A stretch of DNA of 64,000 nucleotides from Aquitalea aquatilis (lineage in GTDB: Bacteria; Pseudomonadota; Gammaproteobacteria; Burkholderiales; Chromobacteriaceae): NCBI RefSeq assembly GCF_005155025.1, contig NZ_CP039731.1:1860001-1924000 (forward strand). The letters are read 5' to 3'. A program made the position numbers and the translations under genes. The notes beneath the pieces were generated by a model. It saw only the letters and a program-made list of their open reading frames with translations, did not search any database and was not told the origin of the DNA. Shown here piece after piece: positions 27,321-36,325 of the stretch. Numbering within the stretch: the first letter of the stretch is position 1; each line of letters begins with the position of its first letter.

Positions 27321-27466
27321 GAGAACCTGTCCCTAGTCTGCTGCGCTTCGGTGATACTGCGTTAAAAACGCCTGCGGAATGCTCATTTACTTCATGTAAA
27401 TTCCGCTTCCTTAGTCGTTTTTGCCTTGTCTCACTCTAGCTCGCGAGACTTTGAACAAGTTCTAAG
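27321..27466. repeat. 146-bp dispersed palindromic element, copy 1
   Basis: It lies between the symporter and asparaginase genes. The two halves are imperfect inverted copies: GAACCTGT near the left end matches ACAAGTTC at the right, GTTAAAAACG matches CGTTTTTGCC, and the centre GCGGAATGCTCATTTAC folds on GTAAATTCCGC. A second copy lies at 39679-39832, with a 38-bp identical core (27353-27390 and 39718-39755). The surrounding gap 27314-27624 otherwise holds only the asparaginase leader. Confidence 0.8.
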
Positions 27467-27624
27467 GCCCTGCCACCGTTTGACCCCATAAAAATCCAGT
27501 GACAGACCCCGGCCTGCCCAAGCCGCCGATACAGGCGGACAGGCAGGACGCGGGGCTGATCGCTGCAGCCAGTTGCTTCCCGGCAACGACATCCCCACTA
27601 GTCTTTCTACAAAGAGATAGAGAC

Positions 27625-28701
27625 ATGAAAAAATCGTTCAATCTGCTGTTGTCCAGCGCCGCCGTGATGGCTGCCCTGTGTGGTCAATCTGCCCATGCAG
27701 CCGAAGCGGCCAAGCCGCACGTGGTGATTCTGGCTACCGGCGGCACCATCGCTGGTACCGGTGCCAACAGCACCACCACCATCGGTTATACCGCTGCCAA
27801 GCTGGGCGTGGACAAGATGATTGCCGCCGTGCCCGAGCTGTCCAAGGTGGCTGATGTGCGTGGTGAGCAGGTGGCCCAGATCGCCAGCGAAAGCATGACC
27901 AACGAAGTGTGGCTGAAGCTGGCCAAGCGCGTGAACGAACTGCTGGCGCAGAAGGATGTGGATGGCGTGGTGATTACCCACGGTACCGATACCATCGAAG
28001 AAACCGCTTATTTCCTGGATCTGGTGGTGAAGAGCAAGAAGCCAGTGGTGGTGGTTGGTTCCATGCGTCCGTCTACCGCCATCAGTGCTGACGGCCCGAT
28101 CAACCTGTACAACGCCGTGATTCTGGCAGGTAGCAAGGATGCTGCCGGCAAGGGGGTACTGGTTGCATTGAACGACCAGATCAATGCTGCACGCGAAGTG
28201 ACCAAGACCAACACTTCCACCACCGATACCTTCAAGACGCCGGAACTGGGCTACCTCGGTTACATGCAGGACAACAAGCCGCATTTCTACCGCATGTCCA
28301 CCCGCAAGAACACGGCCGATACCGAGTTTGACGTGAGCAAGCTGAACAGCCTGCCGCGCGTGGATATCGTTTACGGCTATGCCAATATGGACCGCGTGGC
28401 CATGGATGCCAACATCGCTGCCGGCGCCCAGGGCATCGTGCAGGCTGGTGTGGGTGATGGCAGTATCGCCGCACAGATGATGCCGGCCTTCCGTGATGCC
28501 CGTAAAAAAGGCGTCGTGCTGGTGCGTAGCTCGCGCGTGGGCAACGGTATTGTCGCCCGCAACGGCGAGGCCAATGACGATCAGGAAGATCTGGTGGTCA
28601 GCGACACGCTGAATGCACAGAAGGCACGCATTCTGCTGATGCTGGGCCTGACCAAGACCCACGACACCAAAGAACTGCAACGCATGTTCTACACCTATTG
28701 A
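27625..28701 (+). CDS. ansB: periplasmic (type II) L-asparaginase
   Basis: Hydrolyses asparagine, and often glutamine, to aspartate and ammonia in the periplasm; 358 residues. The signal peptide covers about residues 1-25, ending at QSAHA. The catalytic threonine T41 is in ATGGTIAGTG, and the second triad element T121-D122 is in THGTDTIEET. ATG 27625 is chosen because it begins the signal peptide; the frame extends 42 codons up without merit. Its product aspartate is a substrate for the symporter encoded just upstream. Confidence 0.95.
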   Translation: MKKSFNLLLSSAAVMAALCGQSAHAAEAAKPHVVILATGGTIAGTGANSTTTIGYTAAKLGVDKMIAAVPELSKVADVRGEQVAQIASESMTNEVWLKLAKRVNELLAQKDVDGVVITHGTDTIEETAYFLDLVVKSKKPVVVVGSMRPSTAISADGPINLYNAVILAGSKDAAGKGVLVALNDQINAAREVTKTNTSTTDTFKTPELGYLGYMQDNKPHFYRMSTRKNTADTEFDVSKLNSLPRVDIVYGYANMDRVAMDANIAAGAQGIVQAGVGDGSIAAQMMPAFRDARKKGVVLVRSSRVGNGIVARNGEANDDQEDLVVSDTLNAQKARILLMLGLTKTHDTKELQRMFYTY

Positions 28702-28816
28702 GCCGCAGGGCCGGGTACTGTGCCGGCCTGTCTGCCCGTTGTGATGCCGGTGTCGAGCCGGCGTGATCCCCCCGCAACGGCAGCATGGCGCAGTGCCTGC
28801 TCATGCAGCCTTTGGC

Positions 28817-28843
28817 AAGCGGCCCGCGATGGCCGCTTTTTTT
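28817..28843 (+). terminator. intrinsic terminator after the asparaginase gene
   Basis: GCGGCC (28819-28824) pairs with GGCCGC (28831-28836), followed by seven T. It lies between converging genes. Confidence 0.8.
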
Positions 28844-28883
28844 ACGCCCGCAACCCGGCGCAGGCCGGGCGATAGCGACACAA

Positions 28884-30215
28884 TCAGCCCGGCTGGTTGA
28901 GGCCGTATTTTTTCAGCTTGTCGAACAGGGTGGTCTTGGCCACTTTCAGGGCTTCGCTGGTGCGGCTGAGGCTGAAGCCGTGGCGGCGGAATTCTTCGGC
29001 GATCAGTGCGCGTTCGAAAGCTTCGACGGTTTCGGCCAAGGGCAGGCTCTGGCTCAGTTCGCCGGATTCGGACAGCGGGCTGCGGATGCCCAGCACATAG
29101 CGTTCGGCCACATTGCGTAGTTCGCGCACATTGCCCGGCCAGTCGTAGGCCAGCAGCTCGGCCTGTTCATGGGCCTCCAGCTGCGGAGTGGGGCGGTCGA
29201 AGCGGCTGGCGGCCTGCAGCAGGAAGTATTCGAACAGCAGGGGGATGTCCTCGCGCCGTTCGCGCAGCGGCGGCAGTTGCAGGGTGACCACGTTCAGCCG
29301 GTAGTAGAGGTCACTGCGGAAGCTGCCGTTATTGCCCATGGCCTTGAGGTCGGCCTTGGTGGCCGACACCACGCGGCAGTCGACGGAGATCGGGGTATTG
29401 GAGCCCAGCCGTTCCAGCGTGCGCTCTTGCAATACGCGCAGCATCTTGATCTGCAGCGGCAGCGGCATGCTTTCGATTTCATCGAGGAACAGCGTACCGC
29501 CATTGGCGTATTCGATGCGGCCGATGCGGCGCTTGGCCGCGCCGGTGAAGGCATGGGCTTCGTGGCCGAAGATCTCGCTCTCGAACAGGTTTTCTGCCAG
29601 CCCGCCACAGTTGACCGCGACAAAATTGTTTTTCTGACGACGGCTGATTTCATGCAGGCAGCGTGCCACCAGCTCTTTGCCGGTGCCGGTTTCGCCCAGG
29701 ATCAGCACATTGGCCGAGGTATCGGCCAGATCGGCGATCATGCGCCGCACTTTCTCCATGGCCGGCGAGCGGCCAATCAGCCGTGCTTCCAGGCTTTGCT
29801 TGTCATGTAATTGCCGGCGCAGGCTTTCCACTTCCAGGCTGAGGCGGCGCTGCTCCATGGCGCGGCACACCACTTCATGCAGTCTTTCCGATGAAAACGG
29901 CTTCTCGATGAAGTCGTAGGCCCCGTCCTTCATCGCCTGTACTGCCAGGCTGACATCGCCATGGCCGGTGATCAGGATGACCGGCAGGCCGCTGTCGCGA
30001 GCCTTGAGCTGGCGTAGCAAGGCCATGCCATCCTGACCCTGCAGGTGAATGTCGCTCACCACCACGCCGGGGAAGCCGGGCAACAGCAGCGACAGTGCCT
30101 GCTCGGCGCTGGCGACGCCGCGTGCTTCCAGACCTTCCAGTGCCAGTGCCTGTTCGCAGCCCAGCCGGACATCCGGATCATCTTCGACAATCAACACTTT
30201 CATGCCATCAAACAT
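28884..30215 (-). CDS. sigma-54-dependent response regulator (AauR/DctD-like)
   Basis: Transcription activator of 443 residues. The receiver domain (1-120) has acidic pocket E11-D12-D13 and phosphoacceptor D55. The AAA+ domain has Walker A GETGTGKE at 175-182 and DEIESMP, and a C-terminal Fis-type helix-turn-helix follows (FSLSRTSEALKVAKTTLFDKL). The sigma-54 contact loop reads HAFTGA (222-227) rather than GAFTGA. ATG 30215 has AGGA eight bases up and overlaps the kinase gene by 8 bp. DctD and AauR are close relatives; the AauR-like site before the symporter gene favours the latter. Confidence 0.85.
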   Translation of the reverse strand: MFDGMKVLIVEDDPDVRLGCEQALALEGLEARGVASAEQALSLLLPGFPGVVVSDIHLQGQDGMALLRQLKARDSGLPVILITGHGDVSLAVQAMKDGAYDFIEKPFSSERLHEVVCRAMEQRRLSLEVESLRRQLHDKQSLEARLIGRSPAMEKVRRMIADLADTSANVLILGETGTGKELVARCLHEISRRQKNNFVAVNCGGLAENLFESEIFGHEAHAFTGAAKRRIGRIEYANGGTLFLDEIESMPLPLQIKMLRVLQERTLERLGSNTPISVDCRVVSATKADLKAMGNNGSFRSDLYYRLNVVTLQLPPLRERREDIPLLFEYFLLQAASRFDRPTPQLEAHEQAELLAYDWPGNVRELRNVAERYVLGIRSPLSESGELSQSLPLAETVEAFERALIAEEFRRHGFSLSRTSEALKVAKTTLFDKLKKYGLNQPG

Positions 30216-32067
30216 GGCGGTTTTCCTTTGTGGCAAGCGGCAGGGTAATGGTGAATACCGCGCCACCCTGCGGGTGGTTGTCGGCGCTCAGGCTGCCGCC
30301 GGCTTCGGCGATGATGCCGGCGCTGAGTGTCAGCCCCAGGCCCAGGCCGATGCCGGCGGGCTTGGTGGTGACAAAGGGCTCGAACAGCTGGGCGCGTACG
30401 GCATCCTGCAAACCGGGGCCGTTATCGCGAATCTGCAATTGTAGGTGTTCTGTGGTGCGATGGCCGCTGATTTCGATGATGGGCTGTGGCCGGTCTTGCA
30501 GCTCGTCCAGCGCATTGGCCAGCAGATTCACCAGCACTTGTTCAAAGCGGTTGGGGTCGCAGCGTGCCTGCCACGGCTCCGGCGCATTGGGGCGCACAAT
30601 GCGTACCTGGCTGCCCTCCAGCCGGTTGCGCAGCAGCAGCACCGCACTGTCGATGGCCAGGCTGATGTCCACCGTGCCCAGGCTGCTGGTGGACTTGCGC
30701 GCATAGCCTTTGAGCGCGCTGGTGATTTCGCCCATTTTATCCACCAGTTGGCAGATGGTTTGCAGATTGCTGCGGGCGGTGTCGGTTTGCTGGCGTTCGA
30801 TAAACTTGATGGCATTGCCGGACAGGGTGCGCAGGGCGGCCAGCGGCTGGTTCAGTTCGTGCGCGATACCGGTGGCCAGTTGCCCCAGCACGGCCAGCTT
30901 GCCGGCCTGTACCAGATTGTCCTGGGTCTGGCGCAGGTGCTGTTCGGCGCGGATGCGCTCGCTGACTTCTGCCTGCAGTTGCAGATTGGTGCGGGACAGG
31001 TCGGCGGTGCGCTCTTCCACCTTGCGTTCCAACTCGCGGTAGGCGCGCTGCAGTGCCTCGCGCGCGGCCAGTTTGTCGCGCAGGCGACGACGCCGTTCGT
31101 TCAGCCACAGGATACCGGTGAGGCTGAGCAGGGTGAGCAGGGCGGCCAGCGCCGCACGGTTATAGGCCAGCTGATAAACCGGCTCCAGGCTGGACAGCAC
31201 GGTAAGCCGCCAGTTGGACAGCGGCAGTTGCAGCGATTGCCCCAGCATGTCGCGCGGGTAGGCCAGCCGGCTCAGCGTGCGCCGGCCGCTCTGGTCCAGC
31301 CGGTAGATGTGGCTGCCGTTGCCCAGGCTGCGTCGTTCTTCCAGCCCAAGGGGTTGCAGGCGTTTGCGGTTGTATTGCCGGTTGCGGTCGAAGGCATCCT
31401 GCAGGGCCTTGCTGAAAGGCTTGAGGGTACTGAATTTCCAGCCCGGCTCGGTGGCCAGGATGACCACTTCATTCTGGTCGGACACCATCACCATGGTCTT
31501 GTTTTCGCGCCACAGCTTTTCCAGGTATTCCATATTGATCTTGACCACCGCCACGCCAATGATGCGGCCGTGGCTGGTCAGTGGCTCGGACAGATAGTAG
31601 CCGGCCTCGCTGCGGGTGGTGCCCACGCCGAAAAAGCGGCCAGGCTGGCCATTGATGGCATCGGTGAAATAGGCACGGAAGGCATCGTTTTCGCCCAGAT
31701 AGCTGTCGGGCTGACGCCAGTTACTGGTGGCGCGCACGATGCCGCTGCTGTCCATGATGTAGATGGCGCTGGCCCCGGTGCGCTGGCTCAGGCGTTCCAG
31801 ATAGTCATTGGCAGCCTGCTGGCGCTGGCGGTCTTGCGGGGCGTGCAGCAGCCGTTCCACATAGGGCGACAGGCCGAGCAGGCTGGGCAGGCGGGCGTAG
31901 TGGCCGATCTCGCTGTTGAGGCTGTTGGCGTACAGTTCCAGCCGCTGGGTATTGGCCGAGCGCAGCTCGTCCAGCGAACCGTCCACGCTGGCGCGAAAAG
32001 AGGCGACGGCGGCAATGTCCATCAGCACCAGCAATAGCGCTATGCGCAGTACGGTACGCAGTTTCAA
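30208..32067 (-). CDS. sensor histidine kinase (AauS/DctB-like)
   Basis: Membrane kinase of about 619 residues. One helix near residues 5-22, a periplasmic double-Cache-type sensor region of about 240 residues, and a second helix (TLLSLTGILWL) are followed by a coiled linker. HisKA has H in GIAHELNQPLAALRT, and HATPase has NLLANALDEL and DNGPGL. No ATG is available: TTG at 32067, behind GGATTGGA, is preferred to TTG 32163 because a hairpin lies between them. It partners the overlapping response regulator. Confidence 0.82.
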   Translation of the reverse strand: MKLRTVLRIALLLVLMDIAAVASFRASVDGSLDELRSANTQRLELYANSLNSEIGHYARLPSLLGLSPYVERLLHAPQDRQRQQAANDYLERLSQRTGASAIYIMDSSGIVRATSNWRQPDSYLGENDAFRAYFTDAINGQPGRFFGVGTTRSEAGYYLSEPLTSHGRIIGVAVVKINMEYLEKLWRENKTMVMVSDQNEVVILATEPGWKFSTLKPFSKALQDAFDRNRQYNRKRLQPLGLEERRSLGNGSHIYRLDQSGRRTLSRLAYPRDMLGQSLQLPLSNWRLTVLSSLEPVYQLAYNRAALAALLTLLSLTGILWLNERRRRLRDKLAAREALQRAYRELERKVEERTADLSRTNLQLQAEVSERIRAEQHLRQTQDNLVQAGKLAVLGQLATGIAHELNQPLAALRTLSGNAIKFIERQQTDTARSNLQTICQLVDKMGEITSALKGYARKSTSSLGTVDISLAIDSAVLLLRNRLEGSQVRIVRPNAPEPWQARCDPNRFEQVLVNLLANALDELQDRPQPIIEISGHRTTEHLQLQIRDNGPGLQDAVRAQLFEPFVTTKPAGIGLGLGLTLSAGIIAEAGGSLSADNHPQGGAVFTITLPLATKENRHV

Positions 32068-32125
32068 GCGAAATCCAATCCTCGGGGCGGGCTGCGGCGC
32101 ACCGGGCAGTGCCGGCGACCAGCAG

Positions 32126-32146
32126 AAAGGCGGCCGTTGGCCGCCT
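32126..32146 (-). terminator. hairpin, probable weak terminator of the chemoreceptor gene
   Basis: On the minus strand, AGGCGGCC pairs with GGCCGCCT around AAC, continuing into TTTCTG. Outer CAGC/GCTG arms can extend the stem. Confidence 0.45.
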
Positions 32147-32231
32147 GCTGTGATTCGGGTCAAGCCGCACGCAATGGCGGCAGCCGGCTATTGTAGCAAA
32201 TGCCTTCGCCTTCGCGGGGACGCTTGCCTGC

Positions 32232-33818
32232 CTACAGATGCCGTTCGAAGTGGCTGACCAGCCGCTTCAGGTCGTGGGCCGTGGTGTGCAGTTGCTGTGC
32301 TACCTCGCTGGTGGTGGCGATGCTGTGGCTGTTCTGCTCGGTGAGCGCACTCATGGTCTCCATATTCTGTGCCACTTCGGTGGAGGCCGATGACTGCTGC
32401 TGCAGCATTTCCGCCACGTTGGCTGCCGATTGCGCCACGCCCTGGTTGGCCTCGCGGATGGCCGCGAGGCTGGCGCTGGCGGTGCCGATGGCATCTTCCA
32501 CGCCCTGTACCCGTTCCAGTGCGGCATGCACGTTCTGCAATACCTGATGCGTGCGTTGGTGCAGCACATTGATCGATTGCTCGATTTCCAGCGTATTGCC
32601 CGCCGTGCGCTCGGCCAGCTTGCGCACTTCGTCGGCCACCACGGCGAAACCACGGCCCTGTTCGCCGGCGCGGGCGGCCTCGATGGCGGCATTCAAGGCC
32701 AGCAGATTGGTCTGGTTGGCGATTTCCTTGATGACCGAGGTGACCGAGCCGATTTCCTCGGCTGATTTTTCCAGAACCAGGATGGCATCGCGCGTGGTCT
32801 GGAATTCTCCCATCACCTGGCGGGTAGCCTCGCGGGTTTGCAGCATCTTGTCCTCGCCCTGATCGGCCAGCTGGTTGGCGGCGCTGGCATGTCCGGCACC
32901 GGTGCGGGTGGTGATGGAGATTTCATTGACCGATACCGACAGCTGTTCCAGCGCTGCCGCCACGCGGGTGATGCCTTCCTGAGCATGCTCGCCGCGTTGT
33001 TGCAGATTGCTGGCCTCGGTATGGGTGGCCGTGGCGGCCTGGCTGATGTCATGCGCGCCCACTACGACATCGGCCAGTACGGCGCGGGTATTGATGCGCA
33101 TGGTTTCCAGCATTTCCAGCATCTGTCGCACATCCTGGCAGCCAGACTGGGGAATGGCTTGCTTGAAATTGCCTTCGGACAATCGGGCCAGGCCCTGTTT
33201 CGCCTGTTCCAGTGGTGCCGCCAGCCGCTGGTGAATCAGCACTGCAGCGCCAATCAGCCACAGGATGCTGGCTGCGTTGAGGTAGTCGTGCAGGCTATCG
33301 GGCAGGAGCAGTTGGGAAAGCAAGGCCAGTATCGGTGGCAGCATGGCCAGTATCAACAGGTTTTGCAGGCTTGCTGATCTTGGCTGGCGGGTTTGGGGAA
33401 AGCTGGCCCGTTTGGCACGCACATCGGCATAGAGTTGTTCGGCCTGCTGGCATTGCTGTTTGTCCGGAGCGCTGCGCACCGACATATAGCCAACGGTATG
33501 GCCGTTTTCACGAATGGGGGTGACATAGGCGTCCACCCAGTAGAAATCCCCCTGTTTGCTGCGGTTCTTGACCAGCCCGCGCCAGGGATGGCCGCCCTGG
33601 ATGGTCTGCCACATGTCTTCGAAGGCTTCCGGTGGCATGTCCGGGTGGCGTACGACATTGTGTTGCTGACCGATCAGCTCGCTTTCGCTGAAACCGCTGA
33701 TATCAATGAAGGCGCGGTTGGCGTAGGTGATCAGTCCCTTCAGGTCGGTCTTGGTGACGATGGGGCGCTGCGGATGCAAAAACAGTTCCTGCTGCGTAAC
33801 CGGCTGGTTGATGCGCAT
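32232..33818 (-). CDS. PAS-domain methyl-accepting chemotaxis protein (Aer-like)
   Basis: Chemoreceptor of 528 residues. An N-terminal PAS domain (about 10-125: [34 protein letters not shown]) sits in the cytosol, two close hydrophobic segments lie at about 145-190 without a periplasmic domain, then HAMP, and the conserved signalling tip [21 protein letters not shown]. This is the Aer layout, which senses redox or energy state through a flavin rather than an external ligand. ATG 33818 has GGGAG upstream. No other chemotaxis genes are close. Confidence 0.88.
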   Translation of the reverse strand: MRINQPVTQQELFLHPQRPIVTKTDLKGLITYANRAFIDISGFSESELIGQQHNVVRHPDMPPEAFEDMWQTIQGGHPWRGLVKNRSKQGDFYWVDAYVTPIRENGHTVGYMSVRSAPDKQQCQQAEQLYADVRAKRASFPQTRQPRSASLQNLLILAMLPPILALLSQLLLPDSLHDYLNAASILWLIGAAVLIHQRLAAPLEQAKQGLARLSEGNFKQAIPQSGCQDVRQMLEMLETMRINTRAVLADVVVGAHDISQAATATHTEASNLQQRGEHAQEGITRVAAALEQLSVSVNEISITTRTGAGHASAANQLADQGEDKMLQTREATRQVMGEFQTTRDAILVLEKSAEEIGSVTSVIKEIANQTNLLALNAAIEAARAGEQGRGFAVVADEVRKLAERTAGNTLEIEQSINVLHQRTHQVLQNVHAALERVQGVEDAIGTASASLAAIREANQGVAQSAANVAEMLQQQSSASTEVAQNMETMSALTEQNSHSIATTSEVAQQLHTTAHDLKRLVSHFERHL

Positions 33819-33993
33819 GACGGGCTCCCTGAGTAATGCTTCTGTCCGGGGTGCCGTGCAGCGAAGGTGGGCATGACGACGGCCGCAAGCCGGCACCGGC
33901 CGGTATTGTTTCTTTACCGGTATAGTCGAAAAACCCTAATGCCATAATTTTTCTTCCACTGCTGCTTGACCGTGCACAATGCTGTGCAAGGCT

Positions 33994-34908
33994 TTACACG
34001 AGGCAGGCGGTACGCTGGCTGGCTTCTTGCAGTACCTCCTGCAATAACAGGTCGAAACTGTCGACCAGGGCGGAGGCCGGGCGGTGCAAGGGCCGCACCA
34101 GATGAACGCGGAAGGGCAGGGACACGGCCAGCTTTCTCACCACCACACCCTGACCGGCAAACTCCAACGCAGTGAGCGGATTGACCACGGCAATGCCGAC
34201 GCCCTGACGCACCATGCTGCATACCGAGGCCGCGCTGTGGGTTTCCAGCACCATTTGCCGCTGCACCTGTTGTTCGGCAAACAGGCTATCCAGCTGCTGG
34301 CGGTAGATGTCGCTGACTGACAGGCTGATGAAGGCTTGGCCGGCGAAGTCGGCCAACTCCAGTACCGCCTTGTGGCACAGCGGGTGGCCGCTGGGCAGCA
34401 CTGCGACTTCATCGGCACAGAAGATTTGCTGCTGACTGGTGCCAGCCGGTTGCAGCTGGCTTTCGGTCAGTCCCAGATCATGGCGTTGCGCGGCCAGCCA
34501 CTCCTCCAGCAAGGGCGATTCCTGTGGTGCGATGCTCAGCCTGACCTTGGGATAGCGTGCCAGAAAGCGCTGACACACCGTTGGCAGCACCGCCTGGGAG
34601 AACATCGGCAGACAGGCGATGGACAGCTGGCCATGGTCGAAGTGACGCAAGGCTTCGGCGGTGCTGACAATGCGCTCCAGCCCCAGATAGGCACGCTGGA
34701 CCTCTTCGAATAATTGCAGGGCCTGACGGGTGGGGCGCAGCCGGCCACGGACGCGTTCGAATAGCGTCAGGCCACTTAGTTGTTCCAGCCGGGCCAGTTC
34801 GCGGCTGATGGTGGGCTGCGAGCTGTGTAGCAGGATGGCGGCTTCGGTGACGCTGCCGGTGGTCATGATGGCGTGGAAGATTTCCACATGGCGCAGGTTG
34901 AAGGACAT
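33994..34908 (-). CDS. lysR: LysR-family regulator, probably of lysA
   Basis: DNA-binding regulator of 304 residues. The N-terminal winged helix (MSFNLRHVEIFHAIMTTGSVTEAA-type, with HSSQPTISRELARLE) is followed by a periplasmic-binding-protein-like effector domain. It is divergent from lysA with about 118 bp between starts, the classical layout for LysR activating lysA in response to diaminopimelate. ATG 34908 matches family N-termini; ATG 34938 is also in frame, and neither has a strong ribosome-binding site. An imperfect ATAAA/TTTAT dyad at 34961-34977 is a candidate operator. Confidence 0.82.
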   Translation of the reverse strand: MSFNLRHVEIFHAIMTTGSVTEAAILLHSSQPTISRELARLEQLSGLTLFERVRGRLRPTRQALQLFEEVQRAYLGLERIVSTAEALRHFDHGQLSIACLPMFSQAVLPTVCQRFLARYPKVRLSIAPQESPLLEEWLAAQRHDLGLTESQLQPAGTSQQQIFCADEVAVLPSGHPLCHKAVLELADFAGQAFISLSVSDIYRQQLDSLFAEQQVQRQMVLETHSAASVCSMVRQGVGIAVVNPLTALEFAGQGVVVRKLAVSLPFRVHLVRPLHRPASALVDSFDLLLQEVLQEASQRTACLV

Positions 34909-35026
34909 GGCATGGCTCGGCTTGCTGGGGACGGCCATATCATAAATGAAAGACCTAGCGATAAATTGATATTTTATTTTCGTCACAGGCTGCGGCAGTA
35001 TCATGGCAATCATTGAATGGAATGCC

Positions 35027-36262
35027 ATGAAAACTTTCGTCGCCCCCCAACTTGCCGCCCTGGCCGAACAATTCGGCGCCCCGCTGTGGGTATACGATGC
35101 CGCCGTGATTCGCGCCCGCATTGCCCAGCTCAAGCGGTTTGATGTGATTCGTTATGCACAGAAGGCCAATTCCAATACCCATATCCTGCGCCTGATGCGT
35201 GAGCAGGGCGTGATGGTGGATGCGGTGTCACTGGGCGAGATCGAGCGTGCACGTCAGGCGGGTTACGATCTGTCTTCCGCCGAGCCGTCCGAGGTGGTAT
35301 TCACCGCCGATGTGCTAGACCGCGCCACGCTGGAGCAGGTGGTGGCCGAGCGTATCGTGGTCAACGCCGGCAGCATCGACATGCTGCGCCAGCTGGGCGA
35401 GCGTTCGCCGGGCCACCGCGTGTGGCTGCGCATCAATCCCGGTTTTGGTCATGGCCACAGCCACAAGACCAATACCGGCGGTGAAAACAGCAAGCACGGC
35501 ATCTGGCATGCCGATCTGCCGGCGGCGCTGGCGGTGATTGCCGCTACCGGCCTCAAGCTGGTGGGCATCCACATGCATATCGGTTCTGGCGTCGATTATG
35601 GCCATCTGCAGCAGGTATGCGGTGCCATGGTGGAGCTGGTACGCAGCCTGGGGCAGGACATCGAGGCCATTTCCGCCGGTGGCGGCCTGTCCATTCCTTA
35701 TCGCGACAGCGATAGCCGCATCGATACCGAGCATTACTTCCAGCTGTGGGACGCCGCCCGCAAGGAGGTGGAACAACTGCTGGGCCATGCCGTGCGGCTG
35801 GAAATCGAGCCGGGCCGCTTCCTGGTGGCCGAGTCTGGAGCCTTGATTGCCGAAGTGCGTGCGGTCAAGGCCATGGGCAACCGCCATTTCGTGCTGGTGG
35901 ATGCCGGCTTCAACGACCTGATGCGCCCTTCGCTGTATGGCAGCTACCACGAAATTTCGGTGCTGGAGCGCAGTGGTCAGGAGAAAACCGGCAAGGTCGC
36001 CACCGTGGTGGCCGGCCCCTTGTGCGAGTCGGGTGATGTGTTTACCCAGCAGGAGGGCGGGGTGGTGGAAAGCCGCGACCTGCCGCCAGCGGCTGTGGGC
36101 GACTGGCTGGTGTTCCACGATGCCGGTGCCTATGGCGCGACCATGTCGTCCAATTACAATAGCCGCCCGCTGCTGGCCGAGGTATTGCTGGATGAGGCGG
36201 GCCCGCGCTTGATCCGTCGCCGTCAGACCATGGCCGAGCTGCTGGCACTGGAGGCGGTGTAA
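35027..36262 (+). CDS. lysA: diaminopimelate decarboxylase
   Basis: PLP enzyme of 411 residues performing the last step of lysine synthesis, meso-diaminopimelate to lysine and CO2. The PLP lysine lies in YAQKANSN near residue 42, followed by HIGSGVDY, GGGLSIPY and EPGRFLVAESG for phosphate binding, and PLCESGDV near the C-terminus. ATG 35027 is used; ATG 35003 would add eight residues. Terminated by the hairpin at 36277-36307. Confidence 0.93.
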   Translation: MKTFVAPQLAALAEQFGAPLWVYDAAVIRARIAQLKRFDVIRYAQKANSNTHILRLMREQGVMVDAVSLGEIERARQAGYDLSSAEPSEVVFTADVLDRATLEQVVAERIVVNAGSIDMLRQLGERSPGHRVWLRINPGFGHGHSHKTNTGGENSKHGIWHADLPAALAVIAATGLKLVGIHMHIGSGVDYGHLQQVCGAMVELVRSLGQDIEAISAGGGLSIPYRDSDSRIDTEHYFQLWDAARKEVEQLLGHAVRLEIEPGRFLVAESGALIAEVRAVKAMGNRHFVLVDAGFNDLMRPSLYGSYHEISVLERSGQEKTGKVATVVAGPLCESGDVFTQQEGGVVESRDLPPAAVGDWLVFHDAGAYGATMSSNYNSRPLLAEVLLDEAGPRLIRRRQTMAELLALEAV

Positions 36263-36276
36263 GTCTGCGATCCTGG

Positions 36277-36307
36277 CAAAAAAAGCCCGCCGTTAAGGCG
36301 GGCTTTT
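36277..36307. terminator. bidirectional intrinsic terminator
   Basis: GCCCGCC and GGCGGGC around GTTAA, with seven A on the left and five T on the right, between converging lysA and porin genes. Confidence 0.9.
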
Positions 36308-36325
36308 TCATGTGCAGGTGCTGGC

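Noticed and set aside
27466-27624. Sigma-54 promoter before asparaginase
   Set aside because: Several GG and GC pairs occur, but none has ten bases between with the surrounding consensus.
33819-33993. Flagellar sigma-28 promoter before the chemoreceptor
   Set aside because: A TAAA and a GCCG-like block occur, but spacing is 12 rather than 15 bases.
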